64,000 nt of DNA from Tridacna crocea (GCA_943736015.1 OX031071.1:29420619-29484618); one strand, 5' to 3'. Positions 49,837 through 60,892 are shown, counted from the stretch's first letter. The notes: a model not told the origin generated them from the sequence alone. Numbers and translations are program-made.

Positions 49837-51174
49837 GACAGTGTTTCCTGATGGTGTCAACCTGGGCCGTAGTAAATCTCTAATTTCTCTTGTTGTTGGC
49901 TGAAAAGAGGCTTTGGGAGTATAATGATAACTTTTTTGTAAAATTTTGATCCCAAAATCTGAAGGGCCACCTTTAAATTCCTTCCGGCAGACATACCCAA
50001 ACAAAGACTAAACGCTCAGCCTCTGATCTAATATGAGGGTACAAGACTTCTGATCATGTAATTGGTTGAAAGGTACACACAGGATTCCGTGGCTATTTTT
50101 CCTTGCGCCATCACTTTCACCAAATGAGAAAAGTTCTTGCCAGACTGAAATAATTAAAGCAAGTTGGTACCAATTTAAAATGAGATGACATGTTTATGAG
50201 CACTAGCTGAACACCTCAACCATTTGTAACTGAATGCTCTTTCTGCCATATTCTGACAAGTACATACTCAAACATAATACCATCTCAGAATCACTTATTA
50301 TACCTAAAGTATACAAATTTAAATTAATTTCATATCTGATACCTCATTTTGCCAAATGCAATTTAATTGGACCGAGATGGCACCAGGCCGAGTTGATTCA
50401 TGGGCCGATCGTGTAGCAGGCCGAGTTGACCCCCTTCCTTTGGAAAAAGAGATGAATTTATACTAAATTCGTAGATTTTACCTGCGCTCATGGTTCAATT
50501 GAGCATTTAGAACATTCACGATTTATAGGGGTCAACGATCGTCCGTAATTTCGCTTTTCTAAAGTTTTGCCAAGTTACTTGACAAATTTTGTCTAGCCGA
50601 CAATTCGTGATGTTATCGAAAGTGTACATATATTCGGGTAGTCAGATTATATATAGTTCTAGCGGTCTCCCTAATCAGCGTCAGGAAATGTCAGGTAGCG
50701 TCACGAAGTGTCATGAAGCGTCACAAGCACAAATATTCCATTTTTCACGTTGTTTTTGTAATAATAATGGAAGGTCTAACACATTCTATCAGAATCTTAT
50801 ATATTAGAGTGTATTTTGACTCAAATGTGGGATAAAACCACCTGCCGATTCAGCGTCACGAAATATGGCGGACGGAAACGTCAAGAGGTGTGAAGTCGAG
50901 AATAAGCGTCACGAAATATACTAGATAAAATTAACAAGTTTAAGAGCTGTAGGTAGATCTAATAGAACAATAACAAAAAAATGAGTATTTTCATGAATAA
51001 TGACATTAAAAGTGGCAACAACAATAACAACAAATAGGTAGATCTAATAGAACAATAACAAAAAAAAAATGAGTATTTTCATGAATAATGACATTAAAAG
51101 TGGCAACAACAACAACAACAACAAAAAGGTGATTTTTACTTACCTTTCCAAATAGTGCTTAATCCATAATCCTC

Positions 51175-51405
51175 ATGCAGGCATACTAGATCCAATCACT
51201 GTACTACAGCCTAGTAGCGTCATGCAATCGTATCACTGTATCACGGATCAGCCACTCCTTAGTATGTAGTATGAATTCAGCGTCACGAGAATTGTTGGTA
51301 CCACTGTATGTCTATATATGGACTAGCGGCAATAAACATGTATTCAGCGTCACGAGATTCTTAGACTATATTGCGAAGATAATAATACTCAGCGTCAGGA
51401 GATTC
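51175..51405 (+). repeat. Subterminal AGCGTCACGAGA repeats, left arm
   Basis: Four or five copies of CAGCGTCACGAGA or variants at 30-60 bp spacing inside the left arm of the 50663-53742 element. Confidence 0.6.
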
Positions 51406-52904
51406 AAAAAGTCTTTTAGGAACATTGTGGGAAGAGGATAAATAGCTCGCATTACACAAAGTAGAAGGTCTCCTTTTCCAACACAGAACTGCTATTCAAT
51501 GGAACGTTATTCATTGCAATATTACAAAAGATCACAAGCCTTGGAATACAAGAAATTATCTATGAAAAAAATGTAATTTGCATTGCAAGACTCAAACAAA
51601 AAAAATTAAATACGGATAAGCGACATGGTGAACATGTATTTACATTCTCTAAGAACAATCGTTATAAAAATGACCATAGAGGTGGAAAAACATTCATCAT
51701 ATATCATTCACTATGTTTTTTCTACCCATGGTACTCATCAATGCATAAATTTGAGAAAAATGGTGTGGTAATGGGACAATATTGCTCTTTTTCAGCATAT
51801 ATATATGTTTTTCATTTTAGTCCAAATCAATTTCTTCATCAAGTGATAAAAATAAAACCCGACTCTTCTCCTTCCTGCTATATACATGTAATACACATTA
51901 ATTTAAATGGATCACCTACAGGTATCAATTAATGCGAGCGTGCTTTTTCACACCTTTTTGATTAGAAAATGACATGCTGATCAAATAACTAACAAACCAA
52001 TTAATCATCTAGATTGACGATAATTAAAGTTCACTAGTTTTTATTATTTGCAACCAACAGAAAAGATAATGATGTGTTGAGAACATGTCAAAAATAAAAG
52101 TGTATAGACTGTACAGTTGAATCTTCATTTGATAACTACAAATATCTTGTTCTGCGCTTATTATCAAAAACAAATCCATATCACCATATAGATTATGGAT
52201 TTACTGTATATGAAATCCGATCTGACGAGTCTGAAGTGGTTAAGCATAGGTGTAAAAAATGCCAAGTTTCGGACTTTTTGAGGGTGACATCTAAAATTAC
52301 TAATCGTCGTTGGGATTATTAAACTGTTCTGTTCTGTAATGATGTTTTACACGTAGCGTCCGTTAAGATGGGTTTCATCCCTTATCTTCTACTATTCCTC
52401 CTGCAAAACAGCCTTGGTTGGGGCAATTCCAATCACCGTAGGCAACGATACAATAGGCTAATACAACTTTAAGCCAATTTGTCTGATAAATAACTGAATT
52501 CCGAGGCATTTTGGCCAGGCATGCATATTGTCAGTTATATAAAGGCGACTAGCGCTCCTGTTCACGTTTTTCTTGAATTTCTTTCACAAGGACTTCGCAC
52601 AGATATATGTTCACAAGCAACTGGATTACAATCGAGTATTACAATTGAGGAAATCATGATCAGCAGCGAGAAACCTAAACAAAAATGTTATACGGAAAAA
52701 AACGCTATTTATCACATTCCCACAATGTTTCTATGACAGGCTTCTATTCTCTTGTAGTACCTAACCGAATCTTGTTCTATGGAATGGCGATTCTCTCATG
52801 GTAGAGAAAACGTTGTAGGAACAGGAGACCCCATAAGTTATGAAATGCGAGGTATTGAAACACATTGCAACAATGTTTCTGAAAGATTTTGTAGCTCCTG
52901 ACGC

Positions 52905-53310
52905 TTAAGTCTTGACGTTATGCCTTACTAGTAATATTCAATACTAGATCTCATGACGCTGAATATGATACTGTCGGTGTCCGTAATACAGTGATCGGAT
53001 CTCGTGACGCTGAATACTTTGAAGCGTTTTCTAACCCTTAATACAGTCATCGGATCTCATGACTCTCATGACTCTGAATACTTAGAGTCGGTTTCTAACC
53101 CTTAATACAAGTTATCGGATCTCGTGATGCTGAATATTTAGAGTAGCTTTCTAACCTAGCTTTAATACAGTGATCGGATCTCGTGACGCTGCATGAATAC
53201 TTTGTGTCGCTTTCTAGCCAGTAATACAGTAATTGGATCTCGTGACGCTCAATATTATATGTCTTACCAGCCCGTAGTACAGTGATTGGATCTCATGACG
53301 CTAAATATGC
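52905..53310 (+). repeat. Subterminal 60-bp tandem repeats, right arm
   Basis: About seven units with AATACAGTGATCGGATCTCG and GTGACGCTGAATACTTT, inverse of the left-arm repeats. A regularly spaced GTGACGCT is a candidate transposase-binding site. Confidence 0.7.
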
Positions 53311-54033
53311 CTTCATGGGGATTATGGATTAAGCATTATTTGGAAAGGTAAGTGAAATCATATTTTTTTCTGCTGTTGCCACTTTTAATGTCATTATTCA
53401 TGAAAATACTCATTCTTTAATTTTGATAATTGTTTTATTACCTGCCGCTGTTTAAGTCGTTAAATTTATCTACTACATGTATATTTCGTGACGCTTATTC
53501 TCGACTTCACACCTTTTGACGCTTCCACAGTTGTCCGCCATATTTCGTGACGATGAATCGGCAGGTGGTTTTATCCCATATTTGAGTCAAAATACACTCT
53601 AATATATAAGATTCTGATAGAATGTGTTAGATCTTCCATTATTATTACAAAAACAACGTGAAAATGGAATATTTGTGCTTGTGACGCTTCATGACGCTTC
53701 GTGACGCTTCCTGACATTTCCTGACGCTGATTAGGGAGACCCTAGTTCTAGCGATATCGATTTGTATAGTAATTTGGATAAAGGTCAATGTCGTAATTAA
53801 TTTCACCTGATTTTTTATTTCACCTTCAATCGATGGAATGGCTGTCATGCATCTATGCATTGCGGTAAATGGGACCAGTATCAAAACATGAGAAATAAAA
53901 AATGGCGACACCACAACACTGCGAACAGAAACTGGGTCAACAGATTTATTTTTCCTACCACAAAGTTTAATAATCATAGATCAGACGTACTATCAAGTAG
54001 AACCAGGCAAATAGAAAATAACCACTTTCACTT

Positions 54034-54121
54034 ACCGACGTATTTAAGATGGATGGACTAGCTGATGCCTGAAAGTTGTAGAGATCCTTTTTCCTCGCTT
54101 GCAAGGCGCGTTATGACGTCA
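54034..54121 (-). promoter_or_regulatory. Possible promoter and first exon, minus strand
   Basis: TGACGTCA (a perfect CRE) at 54114-54121 lies 80 bp upstream, on the minus strand, of a donor-like GTCG-GTAAGTG at 54028-54036. This could be the untranslated first exon of the OB-fold locus. No initiator or coding evidence is seen. From 53760 to 54033 and 54122 to 54454 nothing else is clear. Confidence 0.25.
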
Positions 54122-54454
54122 TTAGCTCCCCGCATGTTATTTGATTCATACGCGTTTCAAAAATTTAAACCAACGAATTTAATTAAAGAAAAAGACATAT
54201 GAGAATAAATCAAACAAACGCATGATTTCAAAATTCATTTCTAACCATGTATTAATCAAACATTTTCAGATACGGCGACAATTTCTAATCTGTCATTTTT
54301 TTTCTGCGGATGAACACATGAAATGAGTGATTACAATCACATCGTAAAAAGCTGTAAGGTTTATTCAGAGTTACGATAGTGTTGCACAGAAATTTCAAGT
54401 TATTCGGCTCATCCTATCTTGAAAAAACCATGAAGATTCAGGAATCCACTTACA

Positions 54455-54690
54455 ACTTTTAACCCATTTCACCCTACCTCCCCGACTGCAATAAATCTGC
54501 CATTCTTGACAGAATGGCGATTTAAAAACTTGTCTCCCTTACTCTCAGATAAGGTAAAAGATACGGTGAGGAAAAAGGAGAAAATGATGGTTGCCAAGCA
54601 TTTTCTCCTTTACCTACAATATTTCAAAAGGCCTTTTTCTCATTGTCTTTAAAACTCGGATTGTGCGGTATACACTAAACAAATTAATCT
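54455..54690 (-). mobile_element. TTAA-hp MITE, degraded
   Basis: TTTTAACCCATTTCACCCTA, GGAGAAAATGATGGTTGCCA, AGCATTTTCTCCTTTACCTA, GGCCTTTTTCTCATTGTC, TGTGCGGTATACACTAAA. Confidence 0.6.
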
Positions 54691-54837
54691 GCATAAATTT
54701 GTCAGATTTTGTGGTCTTCTTCCGCCTACTCAACAAGGACATGTAACAAACATTCCATTTTATATGCCCTTTCCTACTGAAGTCCATGCTATTCCCAATT
54801 AGAATGAAAAAAATTACATGAAAATAAATTAGCTTGT

Positions 54838-54940
54838 CTTTGCTCCTTCTTCACAATGTTTCACACCCTTTCAAAGACAAATTCGATCATTTAAGCTGTA
54901 CATTTTAATGTAAAAATACTTTTTGATAAGGAAAAGTTTA
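54838..54940 (+). mobile_element. TTAA-hp MITE right-half fragment
   Basis: TTTGCTCCTTCTTCACAATG, TTTCACACCCTTTCAAAGAC, GATCATTTAAGCTG. It lacks the right terminus. Confidence 0.45.
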
Positions 54941-55039
54941 CGATTTATATTCTCTGGAAGAACGATAATTTACGACCATCAATGGGACTTTGCCAATATA
55001 CTTCAGCAGAGTGCCAGATAGAGGGAGTGATATTGATTT

Positions 55040-55170
55040 CAAAGTTGAAAATATTAGTAATTCTCCAATAAACCCTATGCTGTGGGCACTCATTAGGGTC
55101 ATCGCATCGAGATGATTCAAATGAGTATCCACAACATAGGGTTTCAAAGAGAAATGATGGATTTTGAATA
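55040..55170. repeat. Imperfect palindrome
   Basis: CCAATAAACCCTATGCTGTG..GCACTCATT on the left mirrors AATGAGTATCCACAACATAG..GGTTT on the right around 55105. It explains the overlapping minus-strand open frames of 79-89 codons here. The stretch 55171-55730 shows nothing recognisable. Confidence 0.6.
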
Positions 55171-55730
55171 CCATCACTTCCTGTTATCTGGAGCTGTGCT
55201 TCAGGATGTGTCATGTGTGGGACATTTTGACTGTTCTTACAATCATTATTTCTGAATCACACCACAAACGATCAGTAATTTTAGCACACATGAGTAAATC
55301 TAAATCTTATCAACTGCTTTTCAGGAGTGTAATTCTACCATTCCATTTCTTCAGATTCAATTTGGACTTGCATAAATCACATTCTCACATGACATGTTAA
55401 TTCGGCTCTAAAAACAAAATGCATCGAAAGCCTGGTAAAATCTACGTCATTCTATCTAGACTGACATCACAACTTTGTATAAAGCAAGTTATTCAATGGA
55501 ATGTAATCTACATCCACGTTTTAGCTCATGAGTATGAACTTGTTTACCTTTCATTAAGAGTTGGTCATGTTAGAATCTTAATAATCTTCTTTCTATTCTG
55601 GTTTACCATTCAATAATCAATGTTGTGAGTTGCAATGCAAATTATTTATTGTCCCTCATAACTTGACAACCACAGTTTATTGAATTATAAACAACAATAG
55701 AAAAAACGTAATTTCTTAAATTAAGGATAG

Positions 55731-55922
55731 GGCACCATGGATTTATGTAACTTCATCTTTCAATGCCAAAATTGTACAGATTAAGCCAAGACTCAAGGTA
55801 ATCTATGATTGATGAAGGGAAGCAGCGTCTATCACCCAATCGGTTATGGATTACCCATATATGTACGTTTTTTCGGAGATGAAAGGCAATGTTACACGAA
55901 TCCTATATTGGTGCCCCATCTT
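55731..55922. mobile_element. Foldback element with GGGCACCA ends
   Basis: ATAGGGCACCATGGATTTAT..GTAAC and GTTACACGAATCCTATATTG..GTGCCC are inverse complements with small gaps. About 190 bp, non-coding. The stretch 55923-56106 is plain. Confidence 0.6.
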
Positions 55923-56106
55923 TAATGATGATGTCAGTTTATAGGCGACCGAAGTCGGGGACGAAAGAGCCCGCAATAGAATTTAAACCAAAATGGGGGA
56001 CGCTTGTTCCTTTCTTAAATTCCCCTTATTGTTTGTAAACAGGTTCATCAAAACGATTTTCGTACCATAAGAATTAGATCTATCTCTATTTGATCGCGCA
56101 GTTTTA

Positions 56107-57000
56107 CTTGACTTAAACTAGAAGGCCCTGAAGGGCCTGAATATGCTCTACTGGCAGTCAACTTGAAATGGCTACTTTTCCTAGACTGTTTGTTGGATTT
56201 TTTCAAAATCCATAGGGTTTAAGCTATTGATGAGATAAACAAACTGTGCAAATTTCACAAAAATCTGATGACAACATGCACATTTTATCGCGTAAACAAG
56301 AATTTGAAGTTTTCAACTTGAGATGGCTACTTTTCCCATATCTTTTAGTGGATTTTTTTCAAAATCAGTAGGGTTGAAGCTACTGACGTGATAAACAAAC
56401 TGTGTGAGTTTTATGAAAATCTGAAAAGAAATGCAGACTTTATCGTGTAAACAAGAATTTGAAATTTTCAACTTGAAATGGCTACTTTTCCCATACTGTT
56501 TGTTGGATTTTTTTCAAAATCAATAGGGTTGAAGCTATTGATGAGATAAACAAACTGTGCAAGTATCACGAAAATCTAGCTACAAATGCAGACTTTATCG
56601 CGTAAACAAGAATTTGAAATTTTCAAATTGAAATGGCTACTTTTCCCATACTATTTGTCAGATTTTTCTCAAAATCAATAGGGTTGAAGCTATTGATCAG
56701 ATAAATAAACTGTCCAAGTTTCATGAAAATCTGATGAGAAATGCAGACTTAATCGCGTAAACAAGAATTTGAAATTTTCAACTTGAAATGGCTACTTTTC
56801 CCATATTGTTTGTTTGATTTTTCTCAAAATCAATAGGGTTGAAGCTATTGATAAGATAAACAATCTGTGCAAGTTTCACAAAAATCTGACCACAAATGCA
56901 GACTTTATCACGTAAACAAGAAAAAGACTAACGGCCAGACAGACGGACGACCGGGGGTATAACATAATACGACCCTTCGGGCTTATAAAAAGCTTTGTTG
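56107..57000 (-). mobile_element. Helitron-type element, reverse, 145-bp core
   Basis: On the minus strand it ends at the left with GGCCCTTCAGGGCC, TTCTAGTTT (hairpin plus CTAG). About five core units (GAAATGGCTACTTTTCCCAT, TTGTTGGATTTTT, CAATAGGGTTGAAGCTATTG, ATGAGATAAACAAACTGTGC, TTTATCGCGTAAACAAGAAT) follow. The far end at 56935-57000 is AGACAGACGGACGACCGGGG, CATAATACGACCCTTCGGGC and TTATAAAAA. Same core and CTAG end as 20041. Confidence 0.72.
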
Positions 57001-57048
57001 TTTGGTAGAGAGTTTAGAACTGAGACAAGGTAACAATAACATTGACCA

Positions 57049-57877
57049 GGGTTCGAAATTCCCACATATTTACTCGCAAAATGCTAGCCAGAATTGGAAA
57101 ATGCGAGTTGAAATTTCAAGCACTTGCAAAAAAATGCGAGTGCAAATTATTGAAGAACAGTTACCAAATGTAGTAAATTCCATATGTGAATACCAAAAAA
57201 AAAGGTAATTATTTTTGTTCTGAATAAACATCGGTCATATCGCACTGAGAACACCCTTCGACGGATGTCGATAATTTTACATGTCGCCATTGAAGCGTCC
57301 GAGTTGTCGTTCGTTATCCCAGTTTCGTGAGGCAAGTGCATTCGTCTGCACTCGCAGCCGATACTGAGGTTTTGCGTTTTTTATACGGAAAAAACGGTAG
57401 GCGAATTCAATCTCTGATTTGAAACAAAAACATTTGTCAATCTTTCATGAAAAGATAAATTATTGCGCACAAATAGCAACGAGAAGCAAGTCAGACGTGG
57501 TGGACTCGCTAAACCAGTTACCGGACAGGCAGATATTCGGATGTGACACGTTTTTCATTTACAAAATCGTCCACCAGTGTAAGATTTGTAGAAATTTAAC
57601 CTCGCACTAGAACAGAAATTCAACTAAAATTGAATTGATTATTAAATGAGGGTTTTAATGTCAATTAACATTCCTTTTTTTTGGTTGTTGTCTCGGGTTG
57701 ACAGGTTACGTAATAGAATAGAATTGAATAGTTTTTACCGGCCATTCATTCTTTACAATTGGTAGGCAAGCTGAGCTTAAAAAAAAAATGCGAGTCCAGT
57801 TTTAATTTTGCAAGTGGAAATAAAAGCTACTTGCTAAAATTTGCAAGTGGATAAAAAAATGAAATTCGAACCCTGAT
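57049..57877. mobile_element. TIR element with CAGGGTTCGAA ends (hAT-like)
   Basis: The left end CAGGGTTCGAAATTCC and right end GAAATTCGAACCCTG are inverse complements. GCGAGT/GCAAGTGG motifs lie inside each end. CAGGG termini are common in hAT elements, but an 8-bp duplication is not clear. An unrecognised open frame at 57419-57610 is not credible as a transposase. Confidence 0.5.
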
Positions 57878-57967
57878 GACATAAAATTACAAAGAGTTTG
57901 AGCTGTGAAAAAGAATATTTAATATAAGGTAACTCTGTGCTGTATGATATCAATCAAGTACTCATAT

Positions 57968-58132
57968 ATATAGAGATTATTTCATCATCTTGTGGTAATA
58001 TGGGAAAAAAATTGTCGAAAAAGGTAAAGGTATGCGAAAATAACGAGTGCCGTAAGGTATGAGTTATTTTTGCGGACCTTTCCCTTTTGAAGCTATTACT
58101 TCCCCATATTAACCACAAACTGATGAAATCAA
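57968..58132. mobile_element. 165-bp foldback element
   Basis: AGATTATTTCATCATCTTGT..GGTAATATGGG and CCCCATATTAACCACAAACT..GATGAAAT pair. An inner pair (AAAGGTATGCGAAAATAACG / CATGAG-TTATTTTTGCGGAC-CTTT) extends the foldback toward the centre. Confidence 0.6.
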
Positions 58133-58332
58133 TTATATATTGTATTTCCTCCGATTATATTGTCAACAAATGCCACTTTTAAAACTAGTTGTCTCAAGTA
58201 GAACAAAAATGTTGTTCCAAACTTTCGGCAGGAGGAAAATATTCACTGTGATGGTGAAATAATTCACCCAGCTTTAATTACGACATTTCTTTACCCGTAA
58301 CATTTCTAAAATTAGACACATGAAATATAATA

Positions 58333-58563
58333 TAACCCTTTACCACACAATGACAACTTTTAACGACCCTAAGAAACAAGCCCTTTAAAAACATTGTGGA
58401 AAAAGGAGAAAATGCTGGTAACCAGCATTTTCTCCTTTTCTCACAAAGTTTTATGCTCTATCAAAGAAGATTTGCATCATTTGAGCCGCCATGAAATTGT
58501 CTTCTGCAAATGATTCCAATATAGAAAGGTCTAAAATTTTGCTGTGTGGGGGAAAAGGGATAA
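58333..58563 (+). mobile_element. TTAA-hp MITE in an N6AMT1 intron
   Basis: ATAACCCTTTACCACACAAT, full hairpin with CTGGTAACCAG, TTGTCTTCTGCAAATGATTC, right end GGGGAAAAGGGATAAA. It ends about 14 bp from the donor of the N6AMT1 exon. Confidence 0.88.
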
Positions 58564-58576
58564 ATAGTAACCCTAC

Positions 58577-58718
58577 CTGGATCATTTTCTTTTATAATAA
58601 CCAGGTAAAACAGCCCATGTTTTGACAACAGTTTGGGTATTATAGGGAGTACTTTGTCTATTACTTCCCTGCCTCTCTCCCCGCCAGCCCAAGAAGCCTC
58701 GATACCATGACTGCCCAC
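58577..58718 (-). CDS. N6AMT1 (HEMK2) exon, C-terminal half of the methyltransferase domain
   Basis: N6AMT1 is the catalytic subunit that, with TRMT112, methylates the glutamine of the GGQ motif of eRF1. On the minus strand the acceptor CCATTGTTTCTAG opens the exon and GATCCAG-GTAGGG closes it in phase 1. The 47 codons read VGSHGIEASWAGGERGREVI, DKVLPIIPKLLSKHGLFYLV, IIKENDP, which matches the family closely, as does the exon start directly after the ..TP..E segment. The following C-terminal exon was not found with confidence. Confidence 0.9.
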
Positions 58719-58899
58719 CTAGAAACAATGGAAAGTTAAGTTTAAATCATATAATTTTAATTAAAAAAATAATAGACTCATAAAAATATACAAAGTTTGG
58801 AAATATCTGATATTAGTATCCTTTTAAGGGCACATATTCATATTACTTTTATTCTGGCCACGAGCTGTCACCCGCTGACTCTGTAAGCTTCAGAATTCT

Positions 58900-59115
58900 G
58901 GTAATTTTCAATATGGCATTTAACACCCTACTCAACATTATTTCAATTTTATATCACAGCGGCTTGCGCCACTGGCTGCTTGCACACATAACCATTGTCA
59001 AAAGAATAATAGGCTGTGAACAATTAAAAAACGGTTATCATTAACTCTTGGAGAGAAATTGGCCAAGCTTGCAAGTCAAAACAACAACCCTCTGTTTCCA
59101 AGTCCTAAAGCTATC
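58900..59115 (-). mobile_element. SINE, 28020 family
   Basis: CATTTAACACCCTACTCAAC, ATTATTTCAATTTTATATCA (reverse of the conserved tail), TTGCACACATAACCATTGTC, TTGGAGAGAAATTGGCCAAG, GTCCTAAAGCTATC. Same order as 28020-28291; the tRNA head is degraded. It lies within the N6AMT1 intron. Confidence 0.65.
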
Positions 59116-59169
59116 AAACCATGCTTTCAAAAGCTGTTTTTTTTTTTTCAATGTGGTTAAAACTCAAGA

Positions 59170-59397
59170 TTAACTCTTTACCAAATGACAAAACTTTAGA
59201 TTGGTCCAAACTGAAAACACCTGCAGGCGACAAAATAAACGCAATTCAAAAATTGAAATTTGTTTCCATCAGAGCAGAAAACTTTGTGGGAAAAGGAGAA
59301 AATGCTGGTTACCAGCACTTTCTCCTTTTCCCACAATGTTTTCAAAAGGCCTATTTCTCAGGGTCGTTAAAAGTTGGTATTGTGTAGTAAAGTGTTA
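59170..59397 (-). mobile_element. TTAA-hp MITE, full length
   Basis: TTAA at both ends, hairpin with one mismatch (CCAGCACTTTCTCC), CAGGGTCGTTAAAAGTTGGT, TAGTAAAGTGTTAA. Confidence 0.92.
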
Positions 59398-59439
59398 AAG
59401 CCTACATATTTTATGGGAAAACCAAATGGTAAATACAAT

Positions 59440-59940
59440 AGATGACATTATTATACTGCAAAGAAATTTCTCGTGATCTGATTGGTTAACATGCCAGGAA
59501 CATAATTATATATCATGTACCCTGGCAAAAACCACTTAAAGCTAGTTTCCCTTTTGAGTGCCCAGTAAACATCACTACATGTACAACAGAACATCCAAAA
59601 TGGCAGCGATGATCGATCATCAGACTACATTTATGCACCAAACTACATGTTTTATTGACATCAGTTTTCATTGATTTGGGGCACTTGGGAAGGGAATTCC
59701 TATTTCGTCAGCATACTTGATTCGTAAGATCATAATACATGAATATTTCGTTTAACGCACTTTGAAAAAGTAAAAATTTGCAGTATAAAAAAATCATTGA
59801 GCGGTCAGGTGGCAGAGGACTTGGAAAGTTGTTCACCACTTTGGTGAATCATGTCGCCCCGAGCCTAAGGCGAGGTGGTCACATGATTTGACAAAGCCGT
59901 GAACAAGTCTCTAAGTCCCCTGCCACCTGACCGTACAACT
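59440..59940. repeat. Interspersed repeat I with terminal foldback
   Basis: ACACTTTGAAAAAGT..-type AT-rich body (CATCAGACTACATTTATGCA, TTGATTTGGGGCACTTGGGA, AAGGGAATTCCT), then a foldback at 59795-59938: GCGGTCAGGTGGCAGAGGAC, TTGGAAAGTTGTTCACC against GTGAACAAGTCTCTAAGTCC, CCTGCCACCTGACCG. A related copy is at 62345-62700. Confidence 0.55.
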
Positions 59941-60194
59941 AGCAATGTCACTTCTGTGACTGGTTACCAGTCTTTATCTCCTTTTCCAGGTATGTTTTCA
60001 ACATTCCTGTCTCTCTAAGGGTCATTCAAATTCAGGAGTTTGTGTTTATAAAGCCCACACAATCTATGGACAGAAAAAAACAAGTTCTGTTTCAGAAATA
60101 ATATAGTAAACTGTTCTATCCCACAGATAGATGTTAAGGTATAGCTTGTGTTTGTGTAAGGGGAGACTTATACTGCCTTGCTATAGAGCTAGCT

Positions 60195-60262
60195 TTTGTA
60201 GCGACGTGGTAGATTGTTTGCCTTGAGACCCGGAGGTCCAGGGTTCAAACATCACCAGGGAC
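60195..60262 (+). mobile_element. tRNA-like SINE head
   Basis: GTAGCGACGTGGTAGATTGT resembles an A box and GAGGTCCAGGGTTCAAACAT a good B box. No matching tRNA 3' half or CCA context is evident. Confidence 0.45.
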
Positions 60263-60318
60263 AGCTAATTGCGAAATTTGTTACAATAAGAGAAGACATT
60301 GTCACTACTGTAACATAC

Positions 60319-60402
60319 CTCGTCACTTGGTGTTACAACATAGCGTGGATTAAACAACAAAACATCCACCTCATCTGTAAGTCTTTCTGATAGACCACTC
60401 AC
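60319..60402 (-). CDS. N6AMT1 (HEMK2) exon with the catalytic motif, NPRY instead of NPPY
   Basis: On the minus strand the acceptor TTTAATTTTCTTTTTCAG and donor GACGAG-GTATGT bound 84 bp, 28 codons: VSGLSERLTDEVDVLLFNPR then YVVTPSDE. It joins in phase 0 to VGSHGIE.. in the next exon. In the family the NPPY tetrapeptide forms the substrate glutamine pocket. Here the second proline codon is CGC (Arg), one base from CCC. That may abolish activity, mark a decaying copy, or be a sequencing error. Confidence 0.9.
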
Positions 60403-60544
60403 CTGAAAAAGAAAATTAAATATCTATAAAAGCTATTATGAGCTTATTTTCCACCAATTGACAAATACTATATATTCTGTGATACCAAATTAGATGGACT
60501 GGTCGACTAGATTGATTGAAAGGTGTTTTATGCCACTTTCATAT

Positions 60545-60785
60545 TACCTCTTTACCAAACAACCAAGTTCTAGACTGGTCCAAATTGAAAGCACTTGCAG
60601 AGGACAAAATAAACGTGACTCAAAAATTGAAATTTGTTTCCAGCAGGGTAGAAAACTTTGTTGGAAAAGGAGAAAATGCTGGTTACCAGCATTTTCTCCT
60701 TTTCCTACAATATTTTCAGAAGGCATTTTCAGAAGGCTTCTGTCTCAGGGTCTTGAAAACCATGGATTGTTTGGGAAAAGGTTAA
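60545..60785 (-). mobile_element. TTAA-hp MITE with a small internal duplication
   Basis: CTCTTTACCAAACAACCAAG, GCAGAGGACAAAATAAACGT, hairpin, then TTTTCAGAAGGC occurs twice at 60712-60740. Right end GGGAAAAGGTTAA. The left TTAA is lost. Confidence 0.85.
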
Positions 60786-60892
60786 GATAACAGTTCACAT
60801 ATTCATGTGTTTTCTGGGTTTTGCCAGTACAAGGTTTGGGATCCTAAACCAGAAAATTTAAGACTTGCCTAAATTTAATTTTTTGCAAAGAA

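Larger units (their letters stand above)
48095..49985 (+). repeat. Interspersed repeat D, twice interrupted
   Basis: Pieces matching 21580-22105 lie at 48100-48201, 48424-48624 and 49840-49985 (CAAATCATCAATAATTAA, AAAGGCTATGTAGCCTC, GCATGTGACT, CTCTAATTTCTCTTGTTG, AATCTGAAGGGCCACCTTTA). They are separated by a TTAA-hp MITE and a tandem-core element. Confidence 0.55.
50663..53742. mobile_element. 3.1-kb Mutator-like element with inverted arms of at least 500 bp
   Basis: The ends GGTCTCCCTAATCAGCGTCA (left) and its inverse at 53721-53741 are flanked by TAGTTCTAG at 50654-50662 and 53743-53751, a 9-bp target duplication. The arms pair over at least 500 bp (about 50663-51200 against 53742-53270), with CGGATTCAGCGTCACG-type, AATAATGACATTAAAAGTGG and TAGTGCTTAATCCATAATCC landmarks in both. 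The interior shows no transposase and also carries MITE-like fragments (GGAACATTGTGGGAAGAGGA; GAACAGGAGACC). Short frames within it are incidental. Confidence 0.8.

Noticed and set aside
50005-50155. Candidate C-terminal exon of N6AMT1 (acceptor TTAATTATTTCAG on the minus strand, then RSEAERLVFVW in one frame)
   Set aside because: The frame that follows from the exon phase does not match the family, and the frame that resembles it lacks a start at the acceptor; too weak to annotate.
54938-55214. Two overlapping minus-strand frames of 79 and 89 codons
   Set aside because: They cover an imperfect palindrome at 55040-55170; both frames are open because of composition, and neither shows a known domain.
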